From Lachnospiraceae bacterium UBA2860 (lineage in GTDB: Bacteria > Bacillota > Clostridia > Lachnospirales > Lachnospiraceae), in NCBI GenBank assembly GCA_002350625.1, contig DEFE01000004.1, positions 18,780 to 82,779 of the forward strand: a DNA stretch of 64,000 nt, in the 5' to 3' direction. Numbering within the stretch: the first letter of the stretch is position 1; each line of letters starts with the position of its first letter. The notes beneath the pieces are model-generated. The model saw only the letters and a program-made list of their open reading frames with translations. It had not been told where the DNA came from and made no database searches. Made by a program: the position numbers and the translations under genes. Below, piece by piece: positions 1 through 8,212 of the stretch.

Positions 1-304
1 AAGCAGCACATAGACAAGAAGCCTGTCCCGCGGAGACGCGGGCTTTAGACTCCATAGCGCGGCGCAGGCACAGGCTGCTATGCCGCTGATGATCTGTATG
101 CTTTTTTCTGCACTGTTCTTTTTCATAATTCTGTCTTTTTTTCCACCCACAGATATCGTTATTTTACAAAGATTCCTGCCCCTTGTAAACTGCGCGGGCT
201 TTCGGGCCGATTGCAGCGGAATTGAGCAAAGAACTGTAGAGATCGCACCCCCGCATGTGATATAACAAAAAAAAGAACTTGAGCAAGGAAAGGAGCCTCA
301 CCTG
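1..304. other. Left-edge non-coding stretch upstream of tmk
   Basis: I see no convincing gene here. Positions 28-43 form a perfect 6-bp hairpin, CCCGCG-GAGA-CGCGGG, closed by a GNRA-type tetraloop. The following CTTTAG is too poor in T to be a good terminator, so it may be the 3' end of an RNA structure or a weak terminator for a gene left of the window. A 61-residue frame at 80-265 has a hydrophobic start but no ribosome binding site. The right end carries the tmk promoter and SD. Confidence 0.4.
258..266 (+). promoter_or_regulatory. Extended -10 promoter of tmk
   Basis: TG-A-TATAAC is an extended -10 element ending 38 bp before the tmk ATG. No good -35 is seen at 16-18 bp upstream, as is common when an extended -10 is present. 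An SD (AAGGAAAGGAG) lies about 10 bp before the start codon. Confidence 0.45.
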
Positions 305-940
305 ATGGCAGACAAAAAACGGGGCGCATTTATCGCCTTCGAAGGCATCGACGGAAGCGGAAAAGGCACGCAGATCAAGAAGCTTAAAAAACGCCTTGAA
401 AAGGAAGGTTATCCCATCTTCCGGACGGCGGAGCCCAACGACTCCCCCTTCGGCAGCCTGATCCACCAGATCATGATCGGTAGAGTGAAGACGACTAACG
501 ACGTCATCGCCGCCATGTTCGTGGCCGACCGCCTCGACCACATCGAAAATGACACCAACGGCCTCCTGAAATTCATCAGCCAGGGGATCAATGTGATCAC
601 CGACCGCTACTATTTCTCTTCCTACGCTTACCAGAGCGTCGACCTCCCGATGGACTGGATCATCGAGGCCAACCGGCCGGCAGCGCAGCTCCTCAGGCCG
701 GATCTCACCGTCTTCATCGACGTGGATCCGCAGGTGACGATGGCGCGCATCGAGCAGAACCGCCTCACCAGAGAACTCTTCGAGAAGACAGACCGCCTGA
801 CAGAGACGCGGAAGCGTTACTTTGAGGCATTTGAGAAGCTGAAAGACGAAGAGAAGGTTCTCATTATTAACGGCGACCGCGACATAGACGAAATCGCGGA
901 TGACATCTGGGAAAAGACCAGGCACCTGTTTGTCCGGTAA
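305..940 (+). CDS. tmk: Thymidylate kinase
   Basis: Cytoplasmic dTMP kinase, making dTDP from dTMP and ATP for DNA synthesis. The Walker A loop GIDGSGKGT is at residues 14-22 and the family's DRYYFSSYAYQ segment at 100-110. An Arg-containing lid region follows (about 153-170). At 211 residues it has the normal family length. The ATG is chosen because an AAGGAG-type SD lies about 10 bp upstream and the frame starts just before the conserved first strand (GAFIAFEG). It converges on the long minus-strand polysaccharide locus with only 6 bp between stop codons and no visible terminator, so antisense readthrough at the junction is likely. Identification is firm. Confidence 0.95.
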   Translation: MADKKRGAFIAFEGIDGSGKGTQIKKLKKRLEKEGYPIFRTAEPNDSPFGSLIHQIMIGRVKTTNDVIAAMFVADRLDHIENDTNGLLKFISQGINVITDRYYFSSYAYQSVDLPMDWIIEANRPAAQLLRPDLTVFIDVDPQVTMARIEQNRLTRELFEKTDRLTETRKRYFEAFEKLKDEEKVLIINGDRDIDEIADDIWEKTRHLFVR

Positions 941-946
941 ATCCCC

Positions 947-3900
947 TTAAGGCAGCGAGACGTAACCGTTTATGATCTCCACGCTGCCCTGCGCCTCGAG
1001 GATGCGTCCCAGTGCATCCACCTTGCCGTATACAGCCTTGCCCGGGTCGCAGCCCTCGAACATCAGGCCGGTGCCGTCCATGAAAACAAGGGTGCACCAT
1101 TTGCAGTGATAGCGCCGGTTATAGATATAGCGCAGATTGTTGCAGAAGACTTTGTAATCCTTTTCGGGCACCTTCTTGAAGGTGCTCTTTTTCATATTGA
1201 AGATCGCGAACTTTTCCATCTTCTCGTCGCCGTCATAGTAGCGAAGCGCCGCGCCTTCATAGGGCGCCTCTGTCAGCGCCTCTGAGGCATCTGCTGCCTG
1301 TTCCTCTGTGCCTTCCGCTGCCTGCTCTTCCCCTACAAGAGGGATGAGGCCCGGGCGGAAGGAGAGGTTTTCGACCGCCGCCCCTGCCGGCACCCGGAGG
1401 ACGCACCAGTACTGGTCATACGCCGAGCGATCCACCGTAAAAACAGGATTCTCCGGCAGCTGTGCCAGAATCTTCTTTTCGACCGGCGCGCCGTCCTCGT
1501 CCGTCTTCCAGCCTTCCAGATACAGATAGCAGCCGTCCACCCGGCCGCTGCCGGTGAGGCCGCCGGAAGTGGCCGCCTCGCCGGATCCGTCCGCGAGACG
1601 ATATGTGCCGTCAGGCAGCACCGCGCGCGGGCTTAAGCAGCCCAGATACAGGGTGCCGCCCATATTTGTCCCGGAGAGCGTCATCGTCCCGTCGGCAGAA
1701 AGAGAGACATTCACGCCCTGCCACACGCCCGGCCGGATATCATTGAGCATATAATTCTGTTCTGCGCCCTCTTCTCCCGGCAGCCGCTCCCACAGCGATA
1801 CGTGCTCCGGGGACAGATGCTTCGTGTACATCGGGTTCGCATAGGCGGGCAGGAGCAGGCGGTCGATGACATTTCCGCCATCCGTCACGACCTCCTTGCC
1901 CGAGTACCACTTCGCGCTGCCCGCCGCATTGATAAAGTACGGCTGGATATGCATCGGCGCCGAGGCAAAGACCCGGCCCTTAATGAGGCCGACAAAGTCA
2001 TCCGCTTCTCCCGGCGTCAGGGAGATCGTGCGGATTTTTTCCGGATGGTCCTCGTACCAGTAAGCGACGGTACACAGCCGCGCGTCTTTCGACACGTCCG
2101 CCTCCGAGATGCGGATGTGGATCCGCCCGAAGCGCTTCAGCTTCCCGCCGAGTTCAATCTTACAATTGTGAATTGTCGACTTCTTTTTCTTGATATCAAA
2201 CAGCAGGCCGCCGATCGTGCGGCTCTCCGAAAGATCACAGATGGCCAGATTGAGTCCCCACTTTCCGGAGGAATATTCCGTCCCGTCGACGATGATCGAA
2301 GATTCCTTGCCGTCCTTTGTCCCGTTGCTGACCATGGCATAGGTCTCGCCGTCGGGCAGGACGCCTTCATGCGAAAGAAGCGCAGGGCTCAGCTCCTCAT
2401 AGATCTCATCCTTCGTGAGCATCGCAAGGAAGCTTGTTTCCAGAGCATTTCTCAGATCGGACTGAAGACCGAGATTCTTCATGGCCGCCGCCATGGCGTC
2501 CGTGAGGTACTCTCCCTGGCTCCCGCGGATCGACAGCATGACGGCGTAGCGTCCGCTGTCCACGAGCGGCCGCATCTGCTGCAGCACATAGTCGAAGTCC
2601 ATGGCGCCAAGGAGGCTGTGCACGCTCTTGTCTTCCGAGACAAGCGTCGTGTTCCCGGACGCGTCGGTGATGCTGACATCCACCTGCCCGAACAGCAGCT
2701 CATTGGGATCAGCCGCAAGGGGCATGAACACCTCGCCGTCCGTCGTGATCTCCGATGAGGACAGGCGCGCCATCTCCCTTCCGTCTGCGGCGCTCAGTAC
2801 GACCTCCACACCCGCAAAATCATCGGCAAGGCCGCGGATATGGTAGATACGCAGCATCATCTCGCCGGTGGCGAGATCTATCTGATCGGCAGCCACCGAT
2901 GCCTTGACCTTCTGCGCCGGGTCCACGTTCTTCACCGCTTCCATCTGTGTGAGAAGCCTGGATTTCCGCCGCAGCTCTTTGTTCTCGCCGTCCTGGCCGT
3001 GTTCCTCCGTCAGCGTCTTCACGCCGGAGAAGAGATTGGTTCCAAGTCCAAGCCGTTCCCCCTCGATCGAGGCGCCGAGCGCAGCGATCGTCGTCGGGAA
3101 AAAGTCAAAGGTCGAGAACACTCTGGGCTCCGTGTTGTCCGCTTCCGCGGCGGCGTTGATGAAGCAGGTGTAGACCTTGCGCGTGTAATCCGCCGGCACA
3201 TCGTCGCAGAAGTCCGTGTCCATCGTCGGATGATCGCCGCTCAGGACGATCGTCGTATCCTTAAAGAAATCCTGCGCCATGATCCAGCGGACAAACTCCG
3301 TCGTCTGCCGGCTCGAGCAGGCGATGGCGTTGGCATACTTGTTATCGCCGAATTTGTCATCGCACAGGCGGCACTTGTAGCCGTCCTCAAAATGCGTGTC
3401 GACGGTCAGAAGCGTCAGGTTAAACGGCTGGTCTCCCGCGGCAAGCGTCAGCAGCTTTTCTTTTGCAAAAGCAAACAGCTTCTCGTCTTCGTAGCCCCAG
3501 AACACCTTGTACTTCTCGGGAATCAGGCCGGTTTTCCCGGCAAACAGATAGTCCTCGATCGCATAGTTCCCGTGGCTTGCGAAATACTGGCGTCTTCCGC
3601 CAAAAGTCGCGTCCGATCCGATCATAAGCGTCTGCGTATAGCCTTCGTCACCCAGGATATCCCCCAGGGTCCGGATGCCGGGGAAGAACTCGTCCGACAG
3701 GGACATCGCGTTGGCGCCGACCTCCACTTTCAGCGGAAGGCCCGACGTCTCGGCGAACATCGCGCCCATCGTCCAGGTTGTTCCGGAGAGGGCGAGCCCG
3801 CCGTTTAACACCTCTGAATTTCCGGAGAAGTCTTCATTTTCTTTGGCGAGCTCCGTGAGCTCGGGGATGAGGTTCTCCGGGAAAGCGCCGCCATTTGCCG

Positions 3901-4453
3901 CGTCGGTGAAGGTGTTCTCCATTGATTCGAGATAAATGTAGACGAGATTCCGCTTCTTCTCCGGAAATGTGATCTGCGCCTCCGCCGGATCGACGTAATT
4001 CTCCTCGATAAACTTCGAGTCGCTGCTCTGATTGCGCAGCCACTCTATAATGGACAGCTGCCTGTCCGCGGCGATGAAGATGCCGGTAAGGAGCAGCACG
4101 GTGCCGCAGGCAAGGATCACATAGCGCAGCGCGCTGAGACGGCTGCCGAAGCTTTTGCGGCCGGCTCCTTCTTCTGCTGTCCGGTCCGCTTTCACCCGGC
4201 GGCCCGCCCGCCACATAAGGAAAAGAATCACCGCAAAGATGGCGCCGGCGGGAAGGGCGCACTTCAGCAGATAGTCGCCGATCATACCATTGCCTGTGCC
4301 GGCCAGCGGCGCCTGCAGCTCGAAGATCAGCTCGTCCATCTTCAGATCCGCCCAGTTGGTCAGCGCCCAGTGCGCACTGAAAGCAAGCAGCAGAGAAAAT
4401 GCTGCCAGCAGATACAAAAGAACGATTCCGATGATTTTCAGTATGCGCTTCAA
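947..4453 (-). CDS. Giant MdoB/LtaS-like phosphoglycerol transferase with long C-terminal extension
   Basis: Membrane enzyme of the alkaline-phosphatase/sulfatase superfamily, expected to transfer phosphoglycerol (or a similar group) from phosphatidylglycerol to a surface glycan outside the cell. N-terminal membrane segments lie at about 5-30, 60-80 and 107-128. The catalytic domain spans about 165-470, with E176 in LESMENT, the nucleophile Thr in SGTTWTMG (225/226), H354 in VDTHFED and D407-H408 in LSGDH as metal ligands. About 690 further residues follow, unusual for LtaS (about 650 in total). They include a region (634-765) like part of gene 11019-12929 and a Cys-rich tail (YHCKWC, 1115-1120). 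The start is TTG (4451-4453), overlapping the upstream TGA by 4 bp after a GAGGGTG SD, so translation is coupled. The catalytic family is firm; the substrate is inferred. Confidence 0.85.
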   Translation of the reverse strand: MKRILKIIGIVLLYLLAAFSLLLAFSAHWALTNWADLKMDELIFELQAPLAGTGNGMIGDYLLKCALPAGAIFAVILFLMWRAGRRVKADRTAEEGAGRKSFGSRLSALRYVILACGTVLLLTGIFIAADRQLSIIEWLRNQSSDSKFIEENYVDPAEAQITFPEKKRNLVYIYLESMENTFTDAANGGAFPENLIPELTELAKENEDFSGNSEVLNGGLALSGTTWTMGAMFAETSGLPLKVEVGANAMSLSDEFFPGIRTLGDILGDEGYTQTLMIGSDATFGGRRQYFASHGNYAIEDYLFAGKTGLIPEKYKVFWGYEDEKLFAFAKEKLLTLAAGDQPFNLTLLTVDTHFEDGYKCRLCDDKFGDNKYANAIACSSRQTTEFVRWIMAQDFFKDTTIVLSGDHPTMDTDFCDDVPADYTRKVYTCFINAAAEADNTEPRVFSTFDFFPTTIAALGASIEGERLGLGTNLFSGVKTLTEEHGQDGENKELRRKSRLLTQMEAVKNVDPAQKVKASVAADQIDLATGEMMLRIYHIRGLADDFAGVEVVLSAADGREMARLSSSEITTDGEVFMPLAADPNELLFGQVDVSITDASGNTTLVSEDKSVHSLLGAMDFDYVLQQMRPLVDSGRYAVMLSIRGSQGEYLTDAMAAAMKNLGLQSDLRNALETSFLAMLTKDEIYEELSPALLSHEGVLPDGETYAMVSNGTKDGKESSIIVDGTEYSSGKWGLNLAICDLSESRTIGGLLFDIKKKKSTIHNCKIELGGKLKRFGRIHIRISEADVSKDARLCTVAYWYEDHPEKIRTISLTPGEADDFVGLIKGRVFASAPMHIQPYFINAAGSAKWYSGKEVVTDGGNVIDRLLLPAYANPMYTKHLSPEHVSLWERLPGEEGAEQNYMLNDIRPGVWQGVNVSLSADGTMTLSGTNMGGTLYLGCLSPRAVLPDGTYRLADGSGEAATSGGLTGSGRVDGCYLYLEGWKTDEDGAPVEKKILAQLPENPVFTVDRSAYDQYWCVLRVPAGAAVENLSFRPGLIPLVGEEQAAEGTEEQAADASEALTEAPYEGAALRYYDGDEKMEKFAIFNMKKSTFKKVPEKDYKVFCNNLRYIYNRRYHCKWCTLVFMDGTGLMFEGCDPGKAVYGKVDALGRILEAQGSVEIINGYVSLP

Positions 4454-5568
4454 CTGTTCACCCTCAGATCCCGCTTCACCGTTTTAGCGACCGATTTGCT
4501 CCAGATGCGGTACCCCGCGCTGTTCGGGTGGAGCCTGTCCGGAAGAAACAGTGCCGGATTCGGCCGTCCGTCCGCCATCAGGAACTTTTTGGTCACATCG
4601 ATATACGTCAGATTATAGGCTTTTCTGCAGTACTGTTGCACCATCATGTTGGATGCCGCAATTTCCCGGAGCGCTCCTTCCCGGATCGGACAGGGGCAGA
4701 TACTGACGTAGTAGATCGGGACGTCTTTCAGTTTTTTTCTCAGGCTCTTCAGCAGGCGGATCGTATTCTTCGCGTTGACCGCGCCGCTGATCCTCTCGCC
4801 ATTGCTGAGATCGTTTGCACCGGCGTAGAGCACAACCGCCGAAGGCTTATAAGACGTGATGAGATTCACATGCCATTCCTGCCAGTTGATGACCGTCGTG
4901 CCGCCGATGGCCATATTGACGAGCTCATACGGCTCGAAGGCCTGCGGCGCCTCATACCAGAAATCCGCGGTGGAGCTTCCGGCCATCACGATCTTCCCCT
5001 GATACGACTTGACGGGCTTATACTGCGCCCGGAGCGCGTCCGGGGTAATCCACAGCACCGTGACGGTGCAGGCGTATGTTTTCCCTCTGTAGGCAGCCGT
5101 CACCGTGCACTTGCCGGGCATCAGCGCCTGGATCCTTCCGTCACCGTCTACCGTGGCCACCGCGCCGTCTGACGACGCATACGCGGGGACGAGCTCCTCG
5201 TTGTTGAAAGCCAGCATCCACTGGCGGCCGCGCACGAGTGTCAGCGACGCCGCGTTGAGTGCCAGCGCTTTAACCTTTATTTTGCAGCTGTACTTCTTCT
5301 TCCCGCATTTCGCGATGATGCGGCAGGAGCCCGCTGCCACCGCCGTCACTTTCCCTTTCCGGCTCACAGTGGCGACAGAAGGGTTTGTCGTGCTCCACTT
5401 CACTTTTCCCGGCGCATTTTCGAGCGTCAGCTTCGACGTCTCATATTCGATCAGCGTCTGCTTCCTTGTGCTCAGCCGGACCTTTCCGCTGCCGGCCGCA
5501 GAAACCTCGGCCGCAAGGAAGAGGGACAGTAGAAATACTGCCAGTATGCAGCATAGGTGTCGTCTCAT
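4450..5568 (-). CDS. Secreted SGNH/GDSL esterase with N-terminal Ig-like (Big_2) domains
   Basis: Exported protein with a signal peptide (1-24). Two Big_2-like bacterial Ig domains follow (about 28-98 and 101-171; typical NPSVATVSRKGKVTAVAAG text), then an SGNH hydrolase domain (190-372). Visible SGNH blocks are the nucleophile Ser in AGSST (S199), the Gly block IGGTTV, the Asn block GANDLSNG (N252) and the terminal PDRLHPNSAG with the Asp/His pair. The likely role is removal of O-acyl groups from the surface glycan or peptidoglycan, fitting its place just before the phosphoglycerol transferase and near the MBOAT acyltransferase. It overlaps the next gene by 4 bp. Substrate is not shown by the sequence. 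Confidence 0.85.
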   Translation of the reverse strand: MRRHLCCILAVFLLSLFLAAEVSAAGSGKVRLSTRKQTLIEYETSKLTLENAPGKVKWSTTNPSVATVSRKGKVTAVAAGSCRIIAKCGKKKYSCKIKVKALALNAASLTLVRGRQWMLAFNNEELVPAYASSDGAVATVDGDGRIQALMPGKCTVTAAYRGKTYACTVTVLWITPDALRAQYKPVKSYQGKIVMAGSSTADFWYEAPQAFEPYELVNMAIGGTTVINWQEWHVNLITSYKPSAVVLYAGANDLSNGERISGAVNAKNTIRLLKSLRKKLKDVPIYYVSICPCPIREGALREIAASNMMVQQYCRKAYNLTYIDVTKKFLMADGRPNPALFLPDRLHPNSAGYRIWSKSVAKTVKRDLRVNS

Positions 5569-5599
5569 GAATCAAAAACCTTTCTTTAGGAAACAGCTG

Positions 5600-6535
5600 T
5601 TACTTACCGTCCCTGTGAATCATGTTCCTGTAGATTTCGAAGGACCTGCGGTCAGCGTACCCCTGATTCGACAGAATGAGTCCGGCGAAGAGAGACATCA
5701 GCGCCGCTATGGCCGCGAATCCGCAGACGATCAGCGTGGGGAATCTCTCTACAAGCCCTGTCCTGGCATAGGCCACGACGATCGGAATAAAGAAGACCAG
5801 GGCGAGCAGCGCAAGAAACGCAGCAATCAGGCCGAAGAACGCGAGCGGCTTGTAATTTCTGTAAAGCTTCGCGATCATATGCAGCACCCGGAGCCCGTCC
5901 GAATAAGTATTCAGCTTCGACACACTTCCCTCCTGCCGGTCGCGGTAGTCGACGATCACATTTTCGATCTGCATCTGATGATTCACGGCATGAATCGTCA
6001 TCTCCGTCTCGATTTCAAAGCCCGTGGAGAGGACCGGGAAGGTCTTCACAAAGTCGTAGCTGAAGGCCCTGAGGCCGGTCATGATATCCTTGATCTCACA
6101 GCCGAACAGGCGGTTGATCGCGGACCGGACCATCGAATTGCCGAAATTGTGGAACGGCCGCTTGTTCTCCTGAAAATACGTTGAGGAAAGCCTGTCGCCG
6201 ATGACCATATCCGCATTGTGCTCAAGCACGAGGTCTACCATTTCGCGCACCTTCTCGAGCGAGTAGGTATTATCTCCGTCGACCATGACGTAGCATGCGG
6301 CGTCTATTTCACGGAACATGCGGCGAATGACATTTCCTTTTCCCTGCATATATTCGTGCCGCACGACGGCCCCGGCTTTTTCGGCGTATTCCACCGTCCG
6401 GTCCGATGAATTATTATCATACACATAGACGACCGCTTCCGGCAGTCTCTCCTTAACGTCACTCACCACGGATTGTATCGTCAGTTCCTCATTGTAGCAA
6501 GGAATGATCACTGCTATTTTATCCATGCCGTGCAT
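5600..6535 (-). CDS. Family 2 glycosyltransferase, polyprenyl-phosphate type, with C-terminal membrane anchor
   Basis: DPM1-like GT-A glycosyltransferase that probably loads a sugar onto undecaprenyl phosphate or a membrane glycan. It opens with AVIIPCYNEELTI. The VDGDNTY segment (about 101-107) supplies the DxD metal/nucleotide site, and YDNNSSDRT is a GT2 signature. Two hydrophobic helices near 233-260 and 266-290 anchor it in the membrane. The start could be 6535 or the ATG three codons in (6526). A very strong AAGGAGGTGG site overlaps the region, 4 bp before the first and 13 bp before the second; the upstream start is kept. Confidence 0.88.
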   Translation of the reverse strand: MHGMDKIAVIIPCYNEELTIQSVVSDVKERLPEAVVYVYDNNSSDRTVEYAEKAGAVVRHEYMQGKGNVIRRMFREIDAACYVMVDGDNTYSLEKVREMVDLVLEHNADMVIGDRLSSTYFQENKRPFHNFGNSMVRSAINRLFGCEIKDIMTGLRAFSYDFVKTFPVLSTGFEIETEMTIHAVNHQMQIENVIVDYRDRQEGSVSKLNTYSDGLRVLHMIAKLYRNYKPLAFFGLIAAFLALLALVFFIPIVVAYARTGLVERFPTLIVCGFAAIAALMSLFAGLILSNQGYADRRSFEIYRNMIHRDGK

Positions 6536-6567
6536 TCCACCTCCTTCCGTTTCCGCTCTCTTTGCTC

Positions 6568-8091
6568 CTAAAACTGCATGTAGATAAAGGCGGCGGCGTC
6601 AAAGCCGGGGCCGTAATAACCGAACAGTACGACAAACAGAACCAGCCCGTAGTAGCAAATCCAACGCATCGGAAGCGGAAGCGCCGCGACAGCTTCCCGC
6701 ACGCTGCCTTTTTTCTCCTCGTAGAAGCTGATCAGCCACATGAGTCCGATCGCGAGCAAAAGGACTCGAAAATGTCTCTCGCTGACGCCGTACTGAAAAA
6801 GACTGGTGCGATCGAACAGCGCTCCCGGCAGAAACTTTTCGGGGATTCTTTGCAGGAGCTCAACTGCATGATCGAGGGTAATGATCCGGCCGATCGTGAA
6901 CAGAAGATACGTCCTGATCATCCGGAACAGGAGATAGCCGGTTGTATCTCCCTTATTTTTCAGGCGGTCGCGGAACCGCTTTGTTTCAGGCGCAAAGACC
7001 TGTGACAGAAAGATCAGCGCGCCCCAGTAGAGTCCCCAGTACAGGTAAGGCAAGCTGATGCCGTGCCAGAGTCCCGTCAGAATCCACACCGTGAAAAGAG
7101 GCAGGATCAGCGGAAGCGCCCTGCCCGCCCGCTTGCCGAGGTGTTTTCTTGAAAACGCCGTCAGCTTAATCGAAAAGGAGGACGTCGCAAGGGGCATATA
7201 CACATACGTCTTGAACCACCCGCCAAGGGTTATATGCCACCTTCTCCAGAATTCCGCGGCAGATCCGGAGAAAAACGGTCTGTTGAAGTTTCTGCTTAAG
7301 CTGATCCCGAGCATGCCGGATATGCCCTCCGCCATATCCATGCATCCGGAGAAATCGGCGTATAATTCCAGCGGCCGCAGCAAAAGCCCCAGAAGCACCA
7401 CGGATCCAACCGCCTGATTCCCCACATCAAAGACGCCGGACAAAAAAACCGTGAGTCTGTCAGCCACGACCAGCTTTTTCATGAGTCCGAATAAAAAGAG
7501 CTGGGCTCCGAAGCAGAACGTCCGGTAATCGGCTTTTTTCCCGACGGTGACCTGCTCCTTCAGGTTCATGTAGCTCTCAATAGGGCCCTGAAGGATTTTG
7601 GGGAAGTAGAAAATAAACATGAGAAAACGGAGGGGATTCTTTTCCGCTCCTGTTTTTCTCAGATACACGTCCGCGAGATAGCCGATCACCGACAAAGTAT
7701 AGTAGGAGATGCCCAGCGGCACAAGGATCGGAACCGGCGCCTTCCTGACGTTGAGATAATCCAGCAGCATCTGTCCGAACTTCCCGTACATCCACATCGC
7801 TATCAACATGAGGACGCCAAGAAGAAGGATCAGTCTCCGCACGTGCCGGCGCCACGAGACGATCGGCTCGCCCCGCCCGGCCCCCTTTGCCAGCGCCCCC
7901 ATCACAAGCGCAAACAGCCATCCGATGAGCGCTGCCGCGGCAATGTACGCGATCTGCTCTACGCCCCAGCTCGCATAAAAAGCAATGCTTGCCGCGAGCA
8001 GTAAGTAAGGCCGCAGCAGGCAGGGCAGCAGATGATATAAAATGATCAGCCCTAAAAGGCAAACCAGAAAAATCGGGTCCGTAAATGTCAT
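6568..8091 (-). CDS. MBOAT-family O-acyltransferase (AlgI/DltB/PatA-like)
   Basis: Polytopic membrane protein of 507 residues with many hydrophobic helices. It carries the MBOAT core EFWRRWHITLGGWFKTYVY (280-298) and the catalytic His in LTGLWHGIS (H343). MBOAT proteins pass acyl groups, usually acetyl or D-alanyl, across the membrane to an SGNH-type partner that modifies the glycan. The best partner here is the anchored SGNH-like protein at 11019-12929, three genes away and separated by two plus-strand genes. The start codon has no strong SD. It is the first minus-strand gene after the divergent gap at 8092-8212. Confidence 0.9.
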   Translation of the reverse strand: MTFTDPIFLVCLLGLIILYHLLPCLLRPYLLLAASIAFYASWGVEQIAYIAAAALIGWLFALVMGALAKGAGRGEPIVSWRRHVRRLILLLGVLMLIAMWMYGKFGQMLLDYLNVRKAPVPILVPLGISYYTLSVIGYLADVYLRKTGAEKNPLRFLMFIFYFPKILQGPIESYMNLKEQVTVGKKADYRTFCFGAQLFLFGLMKKLVVADRLTVFLSGVFDVGNQAVGSVVLLGLLLRPLELYADFSGCMDMAEGISGMLGISLSRNFNRPFFSGSAAEFWRRWHITLGGWFKTYVYMPLATSSFSIKLTAFSRKHLGKRAGRALPLILPLFTVWILTGLWHGISLPYLYWGLYWGALIFLSQVFAPETKRFRDRLKNKGDTTGYLLFRMIRTYLLFTIGRIITLDHAVELLQRIPEKFLPGALFDRTSLFQYGVSERHFRVLLLAIGLMWLISFYEEKKGSVREAVAALPLPMRWICYYGLVLFVVLFGYYGPGFDAAAFIYMQF

Positions 8092-8141
8092 TTGTGCACC
8101 GTTTCAGGCATTTTCACGCCAAATGAATGTCAAAACAATTC

Positions 8142-8170
8142 TTGCATTGTTTTCCGTATTTATATAGAAT
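8142..8170 (+). promoter_or_regulatory. Promoter of the plus-strand DUF6020-like/acyltransferase pair
   Basis: TTGCAT (8142-8147), a 17-bp spacer and TAGAAT (8165-8170) fit a sigma-A promoter. The transcript would start about 35 bp before the ATG at 8213. The same AT-rich gap also holds a perfect TTGACA on the minus strand (8128-8133) pointing toward the MBOAT gene, but I find no good -10 for it. Confidence 0.55.
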
Positions 8171-8212
8171 TAATTATCTTGCATCAATATTCAGATATCT
8201 TCCGAGGTCTCC

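Noticed and set aside
80..265. 61-residue frame with hydrophobic start upstream of tmk
   Set aside because: No ribosome binding site, and it contains the tmk promoter.
164..925. 253-codon minus-strand frame opposite tmk
   Set aside because: Shadow of tmk, which has a clear P-loop and family motifs on the plus strand.
1802..2758. Long open frame on the plus strand inside the giant transferase gene
   Set aside because: Antisense shadow of a GC-rich gene; Arg-rich text, no SD, no family match.
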